Shown one piece after another: positions 51,247-58,248 of a stretch of DNA of 64,000 nucleotides. Origin of the DNA: Bacteroidales bacterium (GTDB lineage: Bacteria; Bacteroidota; Bacteroidia; Bacteroidales; P3); assembly GCA_017616895.1 (NCBI GenBank), contig JAFZXE010000026.1:1-64000 (forward strand), given 5' to 3'. A program made the translations under genes and the position numbers. The notes beneath the pieces were generated by a model. It had not been told where the DNA came from. It did not search any database and worked only from the letters and a program-made list of their open reading frames with translations. Numbering within the stretch: the stretch's first letter is position 1; each line of letters starts with the position of its first letter.

Positions 51247-51350
51247 TACTTTTGCAAAGTGTAAACAAAACGATAAGTATTAACTAAAAACACAGCGATA
51301 AAGATAGATAAACAACGATAATTTAATAATTTAGAAGCGTTTTTGCTTTT
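51247..51350 (+). promoter_or_regulatory. Duplicated promoter and leader of the GTPase operon
   Basis: TACTTTTG (51247-51254) and the following 95 bp align with 50274-50373 upstream of dinD at roughly four of five positions, including CGATAAGTA, TTAATAATTTAGA and AGCGTTTTTGCTT. The -33 TTTG present before dinD is not conserved here. The two units probably share regulation. Confidence 0.75.
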
Positions 51351-51356
51351 CTTTAG

Positions 51357-51496
51357 GAAGTCGAAATCTGGACAATTTCACTATCATCACAGGAGAAAGC
51401 AAGGAACGCTCGCAGCATGAACTGCGGGCTTTCTTGTAAGTGATGATGGGTCGTCCAGAACCTCGACTTCAAACAAGAAGTTCGCGGTTCTTTTTT
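51357..51496 (+). ncRNA. Structured leader or small RNA upstream of the GTPase operon
   Basis: Nested helices form one long hairpin: 51357-51364 with 51463-51470 (8 bp), 51367-51373 with 51453-51459 (7 bp), 51383-51390 with 51440-51447 (8 bp), 51395-51400 with 51428-51433 (6 bp), and an apical CGCAG/CTGCG stem at 51411-51426. A short stem-loop at 51475-51492 runs into six T residues, like a terminator. ACTTC at 51466-51470 could instead pair with GAAGT at 51477-51481, so a switch is possible. It fills the 305-bp gap 51238-51542 with the promoter. Confidence 0.65.
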
Positions 51497-51542
51497 ATAC
51501 ACCTATTGAAACACTAACATAATCAAATAAAACCCAATCATT

Positions 51543-51761
51543 ATGCTTTACAAAGTAACAGTCAAACAAAACAAGCTGACTAGCGGTATGCGCGTCGAAC
51601 GGGGGATGTCGGTTGATGTGGTCACAAACAGCATTGCCAACCCCGTAACCACCAATGGCGGCCAAGCCGTAGCCGACGCCTTCATGCGAATTTACGGAAT
51701 AGACATCCGCAAAATAGGAGCCTTAAATATGGCGTACCTTGATGTGGAACGAATAGGATAA
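51543..51761 (+). CDS. Small conserved-type protein, first gene of the GTPase operon
   Basis: 72 residues: MLYKVTVKQNKLTSGMRVERGMSVDVVTNSIANPVTTNGGQ..., ending MAYLDVERIG. It looks like a small beta-rich protein with a helical segment (QAVADAFMRIYGIDI) and no membrane segment. I have a weak recollection of a Bacteroidota family of this type (a DUF with the NPVTTNGGQAVADAF motif) but cannot name its function. It begins the four-gene operon 29 bp before the GTPase gene. All four genes are more AT-rich than dinD or the housekeeping flanks. Confidence 0.72.
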   Translation: MLYKVTVKQNKLTSGMRVERGMSVDVVTNSIANPVTTNGGQAVADAFMRIYGIDIRKIGALNMAYLDVERIG

Positions 51762-51789
51762 AAGTTATTAATCATTAAAACACAAACAA

Positions 51790-52344
51790 ATGTCTAATTT
51801 ATTATTAATAGGCCCCTCGCAAAGTGGGAAAACAACCATGCTCTATTCCTATAAGGGGGAAAAAGCACCCGAAGGTGCTACTATGAAAGCGGAAACGAAA
51901 AAAGCAGGAGGCTTCCTCGGGATAGGTAGAGATGAATTAACGGAAATTGGCGGAAACTCTCTAAACAACGAACTTGTCATAGGACAAGCCACATATTATT
52001 CTCCAGGGAAAGTATTATTTGTTTTTGATGGTTCAAAATTCATTGAACAGTTGGCACACCCCGAATTAGGTGGTGAAATCTGGGGAAGATGGCTATTATA
52101 CAACACTAAGAAACCCCTGAAAAAGGTTCACATGGTTGCAACACACGATGACTGTGTGGATAATATGCGAGGAAAGATACTTGACCTTATTAAAGCAGCC
52201 AATATACAATACAGTAAATTGCTAGGAGGTCTCGGTACTGAACGATATACAGCATCCTGTTTCGAAGAACCATATTTTCATTGTATCAATGCAAAGGATT
52301 CTTACCAAGTAAAAGAATTATTAAATAAAATAAGAAAGTCATGA
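51790..52344 (+). CDS. Small GTPase-like P-loop protein
   Basis: 184 residues of a P-loop GTPase-like fold. Walker A/G1 is GPSQSGKTTM at residues 7-16; LVIGQATYYSPGKVLFVFDGSKF carries the strand with D-x-G-like DG near 79, and KKVHMVATHDDCVD gives a THDD sequence in the place of the N/TKxD guanine motif near 119-122. The size is that of a stand-alone small GTPase, with no membrane segment. It overlaps the next gene by 4 bp (ATGA), so the products are made together. Nucleotide specificity is inferred only. Confidence 0.75.
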   Translation: MSNLLLIGPSQSGKTTMLYSYKGEKAPEGATMKAETKKAGGFLGIGRDELTEIGGNSLNNELVIGQATYYSPGKVLFVFDGSKFIEQLAHPELGGEIWGRWLLYNTKKPLKKVHMVATHDDCVDNMRGKILDLIKAANIQYSKLLGGLGTERYTASCFEEPYFHCINAKDSYQVKELLNKIRKS

Positions 52345-52817
52345 ATGCAATTTTATCACATCAAAAGGCCTCTGTTGATGGTTTTGACACAGTTGTTATT
52401 GACGGAAATGTTGGCGAATACAACGGTACTAACGACCAAGTTGAGGCAATGAAAAAATTGAATGACCCTGAAGAAAAAAGAGATTGTTCATTTTTAAAAT
52501 TCTTAGTGCCAGGTTCAAGCGATGCGTTAAAAGTCCTGACCGGGAAAAAGTCAAAAGGGGTATGGGTTTCGTCCCATTTTGCGGAAAAAGATGACAAAGG
52601 AAGATTTGTGCCATTTTCTTTTTGGATGGATTCATTCAGTACTGCTGGAGAGGTTAGAATGAAGTTGGAAGAGTATGCACGTCTTGTTAAAATGAGACTA
52701 AATCCATCGGATGGTTTGGCTGTCGAGAAATGTATATCAGCATATCCCAAGGTTAAATTTGGTCTTTATGCATTACTTGTGCTGCTTTTGCTAATATTGT
52801 TAATAATCATCTTTTAA
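52341..52817 (+). CDS. Tail-anchored membrane protein, unknown
   Basis: 158 residues. A cytoplasmic domain of about 133 residues (GFDTVVIDGNVGEYNGTNDQ, CSFLKFLVPGSSDALKVLTG, KGVWVSSHFAEKDDKGRFVP) ends in one membrane helix at the extreme C-terminus (FGLYALLVLLLLILLIIIF), so it is a tail-anchored protein with its domain in the cytoplasm. It starts inside the GTPase gene. No known family recognised; a GTPase effector or regulator is an inference from coupling. Confidence 0.7.
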   Translation: MNAILSHQKASVDGFDTVVIDGNVGEYNGTNDQVEAMKKLNDPEEKRDCSFLKFLVPGSSDALKVLTGKKSKGVWVSSHFAEKDDKGRFVPFSFWMDSFSTAGEVRMKLEEYARLVKMRLNPSDGLAVEKCISAYPKVKFGLYALLVLLLLILLIIIF

Positions 52818-52829
52818 TACGTAACAGTT

Positions 52830-53735
52830 ATGGAAGAAAATAAAAGAATCGAAAAAGTTGTATGTATTGCAAATCCTGACGAGATATATCTCGTCCAGCA
52901 TTTTGGTGGTGGAGATACTTCAGGTTTGATATCTCCGTATGATTTTGACAAATACAAGGAATTAGGATATGCGTTGCCGCCGTTCAAAGAACATACCATA
53001 TATACACATCATCCTTTTAAGAAAGAATACATTGTGATGGATGAACAGTATGCAGAAAATATGGTTCTTTTCCGGATCAATCAAATTGAGGTCATACTAT
53101 CCTATCTTGGTGCAAAGAATTTTCATGTATTAGATTCAAGTATTCAAACAAATCGTAGAAATACTGAAGTCAATGTTAATCTTGATGGAGAATATAAAGG
53201 TGTTGGAAACCCAAAAATTGGAGGAGAAGTTGGCGTTGGCGTTAATAATAATCATGGTGATGAAATAGGTTCCACCACCGCAGTTGATACAGGATGGAAA
53301 GGTTTTTATACAATTGAGGGGTATCAGCGTGCGTGTGAAATAGCAAAACAGTCAGGATTGGATAATGACAGTACGATACAATCATTCTTGGAGGAACGAA
53401 ATCCTGCTCATCCCAACGAGATATTGAAAAAGGAATATCACATAGACGTTCGCAGCGACCTTGACACACTACGAAATGTATCTGTTGACCTAAAAGCAAA
53501 GGTGGAAAAAGTCCTATCTGCAAATGTGTCTGTGGGATTCCAGTCAAAGGTTGAAGAGCATCGTTATAATACATTTGATTTTGAAGTGGAATTTGGTCCT
53601 CTGCAGCTTTCTAAGAGGGATGTTTCAAAATACAAAGAGAACAAATCTGTTGGAACAAAAAAGAAACGCACCGCATTGTATTTGGCAATTGCTGCCGTTG
53701 TGATTGTCGGGATTTTACTGGCAATTCTGCTATAG
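52830..53735 (+). CDS. Tail-anchored membrane protein, unknown
   Basis: 301 residues. The cytoplasmic part has an N-terminal alpha/beta segment (KRIEKVVCIANPDEIYLVQHFGGGDTSGLI), a Gly/Asn/Val-rich middle (about 112-150, VNVNLDGEYKGVGNPKIGGE), and a helical C-terminal part with KVEKVLSANVSVGFQSKVEE. A single C-terminal helix (TALYLAIAAVVIVGILLAIL) preceded by KTKKK-like basic residues makes it a second tail-anchored protein. It follows the previous gene by 12 bp and is closed by a terminator. Function unknown. Confidence 0.72.
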   Translation: MEENKRIEKVVCIANPDEIYLVQHFGGGDTSGLISPYDFDKYKELGYALPPFKEHTIYTHHPFKKEYIVMDEQYAENMVLFRINQIEVILSYLGAKNFHVLDSSIQTNRRNTEVNVNLDGEYKGVGNPKIGGEVGVGVNNNHGDEIGSTTAVDTGWKGFYTIEGYQRACEIAKQSGLDNDSTIQSFLEERNPAHPNEILKKEYHIDVRSDLDTLRNVSVDLKAKVEKVLSANVSVGFQSKVEEHRYNTFDFEVEFGPLQLSKRDVSKYKENKSVGTKKKRTALYLAIAAVVIVGILLAILL

Positions 53736-53770
53736 AAACCCCACTAACCGTTTGAAATATTATGATTAAG

Positions 53771-53801
53771 TGCGGCAGATTATATCTGCCGCTTTCTTTT
53801 T
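53771..53801 (+). terminator. Terminator of the GTPase operon
   Basis: GCGGCAGAT (53772-53780) and ATCTGCCGC (53784-53792) form a 9-bp stem with a 3-nt loop, followed by TTTCTTTTT: an intrinsic terminator 36 bp after the last gene. Confidence 0.9.
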
Positions 53802-53820
53802 AGTGTGCCGTTGGCAAACA

Positions 53821-54189
53821 ATGAGGACGTTTTACAGCAAACCACAACAGGATAAGTGTCGAACCATCGCCGAAGGATCACCGGACAAGTATAGGACAAG
53901 CACAGGACAATCTCAAGACAAGTACAATGGGACGGCATCCGATACGTTGCACACGGATAATCCCAATGTTCAAAGACTTGTGTGTGCGGTGGGAGAACAA
54001 GAAGTATCTGTCAAGGAGATGATGTCTATACTTGAACTTAAAGGACGAAACAATTTCCTAAACCTTTACCTAACCCCAGCCATTTCGGAAGGATATATCC
54101 GTCTGCTATATCCCCAATCCCCTCGCCACCCCCGTCAGAAATACTTGCTGACGGTGAAAGGGATGGTATTATATAATGAACTAAAATAA
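53821..54189 (+). pseudogene. C-terminal winged-helix remnant of a Fic/AlbA-type protein
   Basis: 122 codons from ATG at 53821. The sequence DKYRTSTGQSQDKYNGTASD is the spaced linker, and SVKEMMSILELKGRNNFLNLYLTPAISEGYIRLLYPQSPRHPRQKYLLTVKG the C-terminal winged helix, found at the end of much longer Bacteroidota proteins (Fic-like or AlbA/RecG-like ATP-binding proteins). The N-terminal catalytic domain is absent, and a longer frame from 53770 would start inside the preceding terminator. It is therefore best read as the tail of a lost gene, though a short expressed DNA-binding protein is possible. Confidence 0.65.
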
Positions 54190-54239
54190 GGATGTGGTAT
54201 GAATGCGATGGAAGAATGGAGATGCGGGGATTATGCTGA

Positions 54240-55019
54240 TCACTTGATAATGGCTTTGAGGTAGTCGCGGCTTTCGGCGGGGCCTAGGTTGAAAAGGAGG
54301 TCGATGATGCTGAGGTTGGGACAGAACCCGTGTCGGTCGGCCCAGATCTGGTAATAAGGGTGTTGATATGTTGATATGTTGATACGTTGATTGTCGCCAT
54401 TCGGCGTCATTCTGCTACGGTGAGAAAATGAAAGCAAGCTTTCACTTTGCTCACTCTTAATCGCAGAATTGGTTGATACGTTGATAGGGGCTGGGGTGGA
54501 TGGTTGCTCGATGGGGTTGATTCCTTTGTTGTGGGCGAACATGTCGCGAAGGTCTAACAGCTGAGTACTGTCTGCCGTCTGCTGACCGCTGAGATACTCT
54601 TCGCTATAGCTTAACTGACATTTGATGGAGAGTTTCGATAACAGATAGTCCATAAGTTTGGCATTCAGGTCGATAAGCCTCTCGTGCCGTTCCAGCAGTA
54701 TGGCTTTGAGCGGATCCCAGAGATAGAGGAAGTAGGGTGCGGTATTGTAGGCTGATTCTATGGCTCTTATGTGCTGTATGTTCCACCGTTCGGCATACGA
54801 GATGGCGATGTCCTGGGTGAGGGTGTGGTTGCCGTTGGTGCGGACGACGGGTACGCTGAGCCGCATGATGCCGTTGGAGGTGAGTATCTCGCAGCGGTTG
54901 CGGTGGGTCTGTTTGGGGAAGGTTTCGCACACTTCCACAGTGGCGCTGCTGCGGCCAATGAGGAGCGCCAGGTAGCTGACGGGGGGCAGATAGGAGGTGG
55001 GAAGAAGGAGTTCGTTCAT
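54240..55019 (-). CDS. WbqC-family protein with repeat-encoded insertions
   Basis: 259 residues. WbqC landmarks: STSYLPPVSYLALLIGRSSATVE-like opening, ETFPKQTHRNRCEILTSNGI, NTAPYFLYLWDPLKAILLERHERLIDLN and PYYQIWADRHGFCPNLSIIDLLFNLGPAESRDYL. The family is associated with surface glycan biosynthesis; its reaction is not firmly established. Between DLRDMFAHNKG and HPYYQIW, about 50 residues (177-221) are encoded by an octamer repeat plus the 78-bp interspersed element, and residues about 142-154 by a heptamer repeat, all in frame. The ordinary relatives have a short link there. Confidence 0.85.
   Translation of the reverse strand: MNELLLPTSYLPPVSYLALLIGRSSATVEVCETFPKQTHRNRCEILTSNGIMRLSVPVVRTNGNHTLTQDIAISYAERWNIQHIRAIESAYNTAPYFLYLWDPLKAILLERHERLIDLNAKLMDYLLSKLSIKCQLSYSEEYLSGQQTADSTQLLDLRDMFAHNKGINPIEQPSTPAPINVSTNSAIKSEQSESLLSFSHRSRMTPNGDNQRINISTYQHPYYQIWADRHGFCPNLSIIDLLFNLGPAESRDYLKAIIK
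54358..54488. repeat. Octamer repeats flanking a 78-bp interspersed element, in frame
   Basis: TGTTGATA-type octamers (54358-54391 and 54471-54488) surround a copy of the element seen at 49329-49495: 54393-54470 includes GTCGCCATTCGGCGTCATTC, GAAAGCAAGCTTTCACTTTG and CTCACTCTTAATCGCAGA. The insertion has no stop in the WbqC frame and 78 is a multiple of three. Confidence 0.88.
54556..54593. repeat. Heptamer repeat inside the WbqC-family gene
   Basis: On the coding strand GTCAGCA, GACGGCA, GACAGTA, CTCAGCT units in 7-bp register encode GQQTADSTQLL. Same unit as at 7818-7848 and 43050-43080. Confidence 0.75.
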
Positions 55020-55136
55020 GATGCAAAATTATTAGTTTTTCGCTGTTCTGCGCAATTTTTTTCGCCGAAAAAAGTTTATTTATGTGTGGTTGACTCAACT
55101 AACACAAACAAACAATCACACTCTCAGACAATCACG

Positions 55137-56405
55137 ATGGATATAGAAGTATTTAAATTCGGTGGCGCGTCGGTCAATAGTGCTCAGGCGGTGCAGAATA
55201 TGGCGTCGATTGTGAAGCACTACCACGATGCCGGACGGAAGATGGTGATAGTGGTGTCGGCTATGGGCAAGACAACCAACGCGTTGGAGCAGTTGGTGCC
55301 GAACATAAAGCAGGAGGACGAGCAGGAGATTATATACAAGAATCTTGTTGACTACCACTTACAGATTGTAAGACACCTCTTCCCAAACCCGACAGACGGG
55401 ATTTACGACAAGCTGAGGGTGCTCTTTGACGAACTGGAGCAATGCCGCAAGGTGTCATCGGGCGAGTACAACTATGACTACGACCAGGTGGTGTCGTTCG
55501 GCGAGCTGATATCGACGACGATAATAAGTGCCTATCTGGAGAAATGCGGTGTTGGAAATCAGTGGGTTGACGTGAGAAAGATTATAGTGACCGACGGGAT
55601 GAACAGGTGTGCGCAGGTTGACTGGAAGCGGACGATGGAAAACCGCGAGACGCTGGTGCAGATGCTCGACGGAGGCCAGTCGATAGTGACGCAGGGATTT
55701 ATTGCGGCATCGGGCGAGGAGGTGACCACGACCCTCGGACGCGAAGGGTCCGACTACAGCGCTGCGGTGCTCTCGTATATGCTCGACGTGAAGCGGATGA
55801 CGATATGGAAGGATGTGCCGGGATTCTTGAACGCCGACCCCAAGTACTTCTCCAATACGGTGAAGATCGAGGAGATGCCCTACGACGAGGCCATAGAGCA
55901 GGCCTACTACGGTGCGTCGGTCATCCACCCCAAGACAATCAAACCACTTCAAAACAAGCAGATACCGCTTTATATCAAGTCGTTTGTCAACCCAAAGGCC
56001 GACGGCTCGGTGGTGGGACCGTTCCCGGTCATTAAACCCGAGGTGCCGCTCTATATCTTCAAAGAGGACCAGACACTTATGTCCATCATGCCGAAGGACT
56101 TCTCGTTTATAGCTGAAGAGAACCTGCAGCGCATCTTTTCCATCTTGTCGCAGGTAGGCGTGAGCGTCAACTTGATGCAGAACACAGCGTTGAGTTTCTC
56201 GATATGTATCGACAGCAACAAGATTCTCATCGACAAGCTTATCGCTTTGTTAAGCGTTGATTTCAAGGTACGTTACAACCGCAATATGGAGTTGCTGACC
56301 GTCCGCCACTACACCCAGGAGGTCATCGACAGCATCGTGGCCGGCCGTCAGGTGTTTCTCGAACAGAGGAGCCGCGACACCGCACAAATGGTGGTCGAGA
56401 ACTGA
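55137..56405 (+). CDS. lysC: Aspartokinase
   Basis: 422 residues from ATG at 55137 (MDIEVFKFGGASVNSAQAVQ, the KFGG motif of the amino-acid kinase fold). A longer in-frame opening from 54771 covers the antisense of the WbqC gene and is not credible. Downstream landmarks: SGEYNYDYDQVVSFGELIST, TLGREGSDYSAAVL, and two C-terminal ACT domains (IMPKDFSFIAEENLQRIFSILSQVGVSVNL; ISFS-type). It phosphorylates aspartate, opening the Lys/Thr/Met pathway. A monofunctional enzyme, not fused to homoserine dehydrogenase. Confidence 0.94.
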   Translation: MDIEVFKFGGASVNSAQAVQNMASIVKHYHDAGRKMVIVVSAMGKTTNALEQLVPNIKQEDEQEIIYKNLVDYHLQIVRHLFPNPTDGIYDKLRVLFDELEQCRKVSSGEYNYDYDQVVSFGELISTTIISAYLEKCGVGNQWVDVRKIIVTDGMNRCAQVDWKRTMENRETLVQMLDGGQSIVTQGFIAASGEEVTTTLGREGSDYSAAVLSYMLDVKRMTIWKDVPGFLNADPKYFSNTVKIEEMPYDEAIEQAYYGASVIHPKTIKPLQNKQIPLYIKSFVNPKADGSVVGPFPVIKPEVPLYIFKEDQTLMSIMPKDFSFIAEENLQRIFSILSQVGVSVNLMQNTALSFSICIDSNKILIDKLIALLSVDFKVRYNRNMELLTVRHYTQEVIDSIVAGRQVFLEQRSRDTAQMVVEN

Positions 56406-56406
56406 A

Positions 56407-57459
56407 TCAAATCTTGGCGGCGCTGAGCAGCGTATCGCATATCTCGTTGTCGCTCACCGCCACATCAATCACAGGCACCCCGATATCTTGGAGGAGTACG
56501 CAGAGTACGGCCTCGTCGCAGTTTTTCTTGTCGAGATGCATGAATTGTAGTATTGGCTCGACTTCTTTGAGCGAGAAATGCGGAATAGCCATACGGCTTG
56601 AGAGCCAGGTACGATACAGAAGGAATGTGTTGCGGCTGAGTCCCAGCTTTTTATGTGAGAGATAGAGGGCATAGAGCATACCGATGCCGACACACTCGCC
56701 GTGGGTGCGTGGGGTGTTGAGTGAGAGGTAGTAGGATTCGAGTGCGTGGCCGAAGGTGTGCCCGAAATTAAGTATCTTCCGGAGGTCTTTGTCCAAGAGG
56801 TCGGCTTTTACGACGGAGAGTTTGAAATCGACACACTCCTTGATAAGTGGGGTGTAGTCGGGGACGTTGCCACTCGGGAAGGAATCGATACCCGAACCGT
56901 TTAGAATCAATGACTTCATTATCTCGTACTCACCCGAGCGCAGTTCGTTCTCGGGGAGAGTTTCCAGAAACGCTGGTTCTATGCATGTTATGATTGGGTT
57001 GCGGAAGCACCCTATCTGGTTTTTCGCCCCATCGAGATTGATGGCCGTCTTGCCCCCGATGGCGGCATCGACCATAGCGGTGAGCGTGGTCGGGACGTTT
57101 ACGAAGTCTATGCCCCTTTTGTATGTGGAGGCGATGAATCCACCAACATCGCAGACACATCCACCACCGAGGTTGACGATGATAGCGTTGCGGTCGGCAT
57201 TACTGGCAATCAACGACTTCCATACCTCAGTTACTATCTCGGCCTCCTTACACGCTTCTCCGGACGGCAACTCCAGGAAATCAGCCTCTTCGAGTTCTGT
57301 AACGTTGCATATAAGCGTCGGCATGCAGTGTTCCAACACATTCTCGTCGGTCAAGATGAAATACTTGCGGCTGTGGTCATCATTGAGTTTTTTCAATTTG
57401 CGGTCAAGCAGTTTAAGTGCCAACTGTCGGTTGGAGAGAATAATCTGAGTTTTAGCCAT
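56407..57459 (-). CDS. aroB: 3-dehydroquinate synthase
   Basis: 350 residues. NAD site NLGGGCVCDVGGFIASTYKRGIDFVNVPTTL and AAIGGKTAINLDGAKNQIGCF are family signatures. The zinc ligands are visible in SGEYEIMK (Glu), NFGHTFGHALE (His) and HGECVGIGM (His). The enzyme makes 3-dehydroquinate from DAHP in the shikimate pathway. It converges with the aspartokinase gene, 1 bp away, and lies 50 bp downstream of the ComF gene on the same strand. Confidence 0.96.
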   Translation of the reverse strand: MAKTQIILSNRQLALKLLDRKLKKLNDDHSRKYFILTDENVLEHCMPTLICNVTELEEADFLELPSGEACKEAEIVTEVWKSLIASNADRNAIIVNLGGGCVCDVGGFIASTYKRGIDFVNVPTTLTAMVDAAIGGKTAINLDGAKNQIGCFRNPIITCIEPAFLETLPENELRSGEYEIMKSLILNGSGIDSFPSGNVPDYTPLIKECVDFKLSVVKADLLDKDLRKILNFGHTFGHALESYYLSLNTPRTHGECVGIGMLYALYLSHKKLGLSRNTFLLYRTWLSSRMAIPHFSLKEVEPILQFMHLDKKNCDEAVLCVLLQDIGVPVIDVAVSDNEICDTLLSAAKI

Positions 57460-57509
57460 AATATGCGAAAGTATTGATTCAACGTTTAGGGTTATCTGAA
57501 AGGCAGTTT

Positions 57510-58205
57510 CTATCCAGCAAAAGCCAATGAAGCCACGCTCACCCTTACTCCTTCCGCTTGAGTCAGAGCGGAATAGCAGGCTTTCACGGTTGAGCCAGTG
57601 GTTATCACATCGTCAACCAGCAGCACATGTTTGCCTTTGAGTTGCTTCAGGTTGTGGGGTTTGAATGCCCCAGATACATTTTTTGAGCGTTCGTGGTGGC
57701 TTTTTCGCGTTTGTGATGTGGTGTAATGTGTGCGTGCAATCAGGTGGTTCTCTATCGGGATGCCAAGTTTATCGGAAATGCTGAGACTGATTTCACGGCT
57801 TTGGTTAAATCCTCGTTTCATCCATCGAAGTGGATGCAAGGGCACGGGAATAATCATGTCCAAGTCGTCAAAGCGGTGCGATTCGAGGATAGATTCACCC
57901 AGTTGTCTGCCGAACAACTTTGCCAGACGCAGGTTACCGTAGTATTTTATCCCGTGTATGATGCTTTGCGATACCTCGCCTTTCTCAAAATACATCAACG
58001 CTGTTGCCGTTACATGCGGGATGGTGTCCTCCAGCAATTTTTCCAACGGGTTGTCCGTCATCGTGGCGAAGTTGGTGTAAGGGATGTGGCTCAAACACTC
58101 TAGGCATAGCAAACGCTCGTCCCCCACCAGCGCTTCCCCACACGCTACACACGTTGGGGAAAACATAACATTCAGCAGATCTTTAATCGGACGGAAGGCG
58201 TACAT
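57510..58205 (-). CDS. ComF family phosphoribosyltransferase-like protein
   Basis: 231 residues. The N-terminal zinc-finger remnant CVACGEALVGDERLLCLEC is followed by a PRTase fold with the PRPP loop VLLVDDVITTGSTVKACY near 200. MPVPLHPLRWMKRGFNQSREIS is typical of ComF. In naturally competent bacteria ComF supports DNA uptake; here no other competence genes are near, so the actual role is unknown. Confidence 0.93.
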   Translation of the reverse strand: MYAFRPIKDLLNVMFSPTCVACGEALVGDERLLCLECLSHIPYTNFATMTDNPLEKLLEDTIPHVTATALMYFEKGEVSQSIIHGIKYYGNLRLAKLFGRQLGESILESHRFDDLDMIIPVPLHPLRWMKRGFNQSREISLSISDKLGIPIENHLIARTHYTTSQTRKSHHERSKNVSGAFKPHNLKQLKGKHVLLVDDVITTGSTVKACYSALTQAEGVRVSVASLAFAG

Positions 58206-58248
58206 TGAATCAACTTAAACTCTCACAAACAATGGGTTATATTTTCTG

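Noticed and set aside
53770..53820. Upstream start for the winged-helix remnant
   Set aside because: The added codons lie in the intrinsic terminator of the GTPase operon.
54771..55136. N-terminal extension of aspartokinase
   Set aside because: It is antisense to the WbqC-family gene, and the family N-terminus MDIEVFKFGG starts at 55137.
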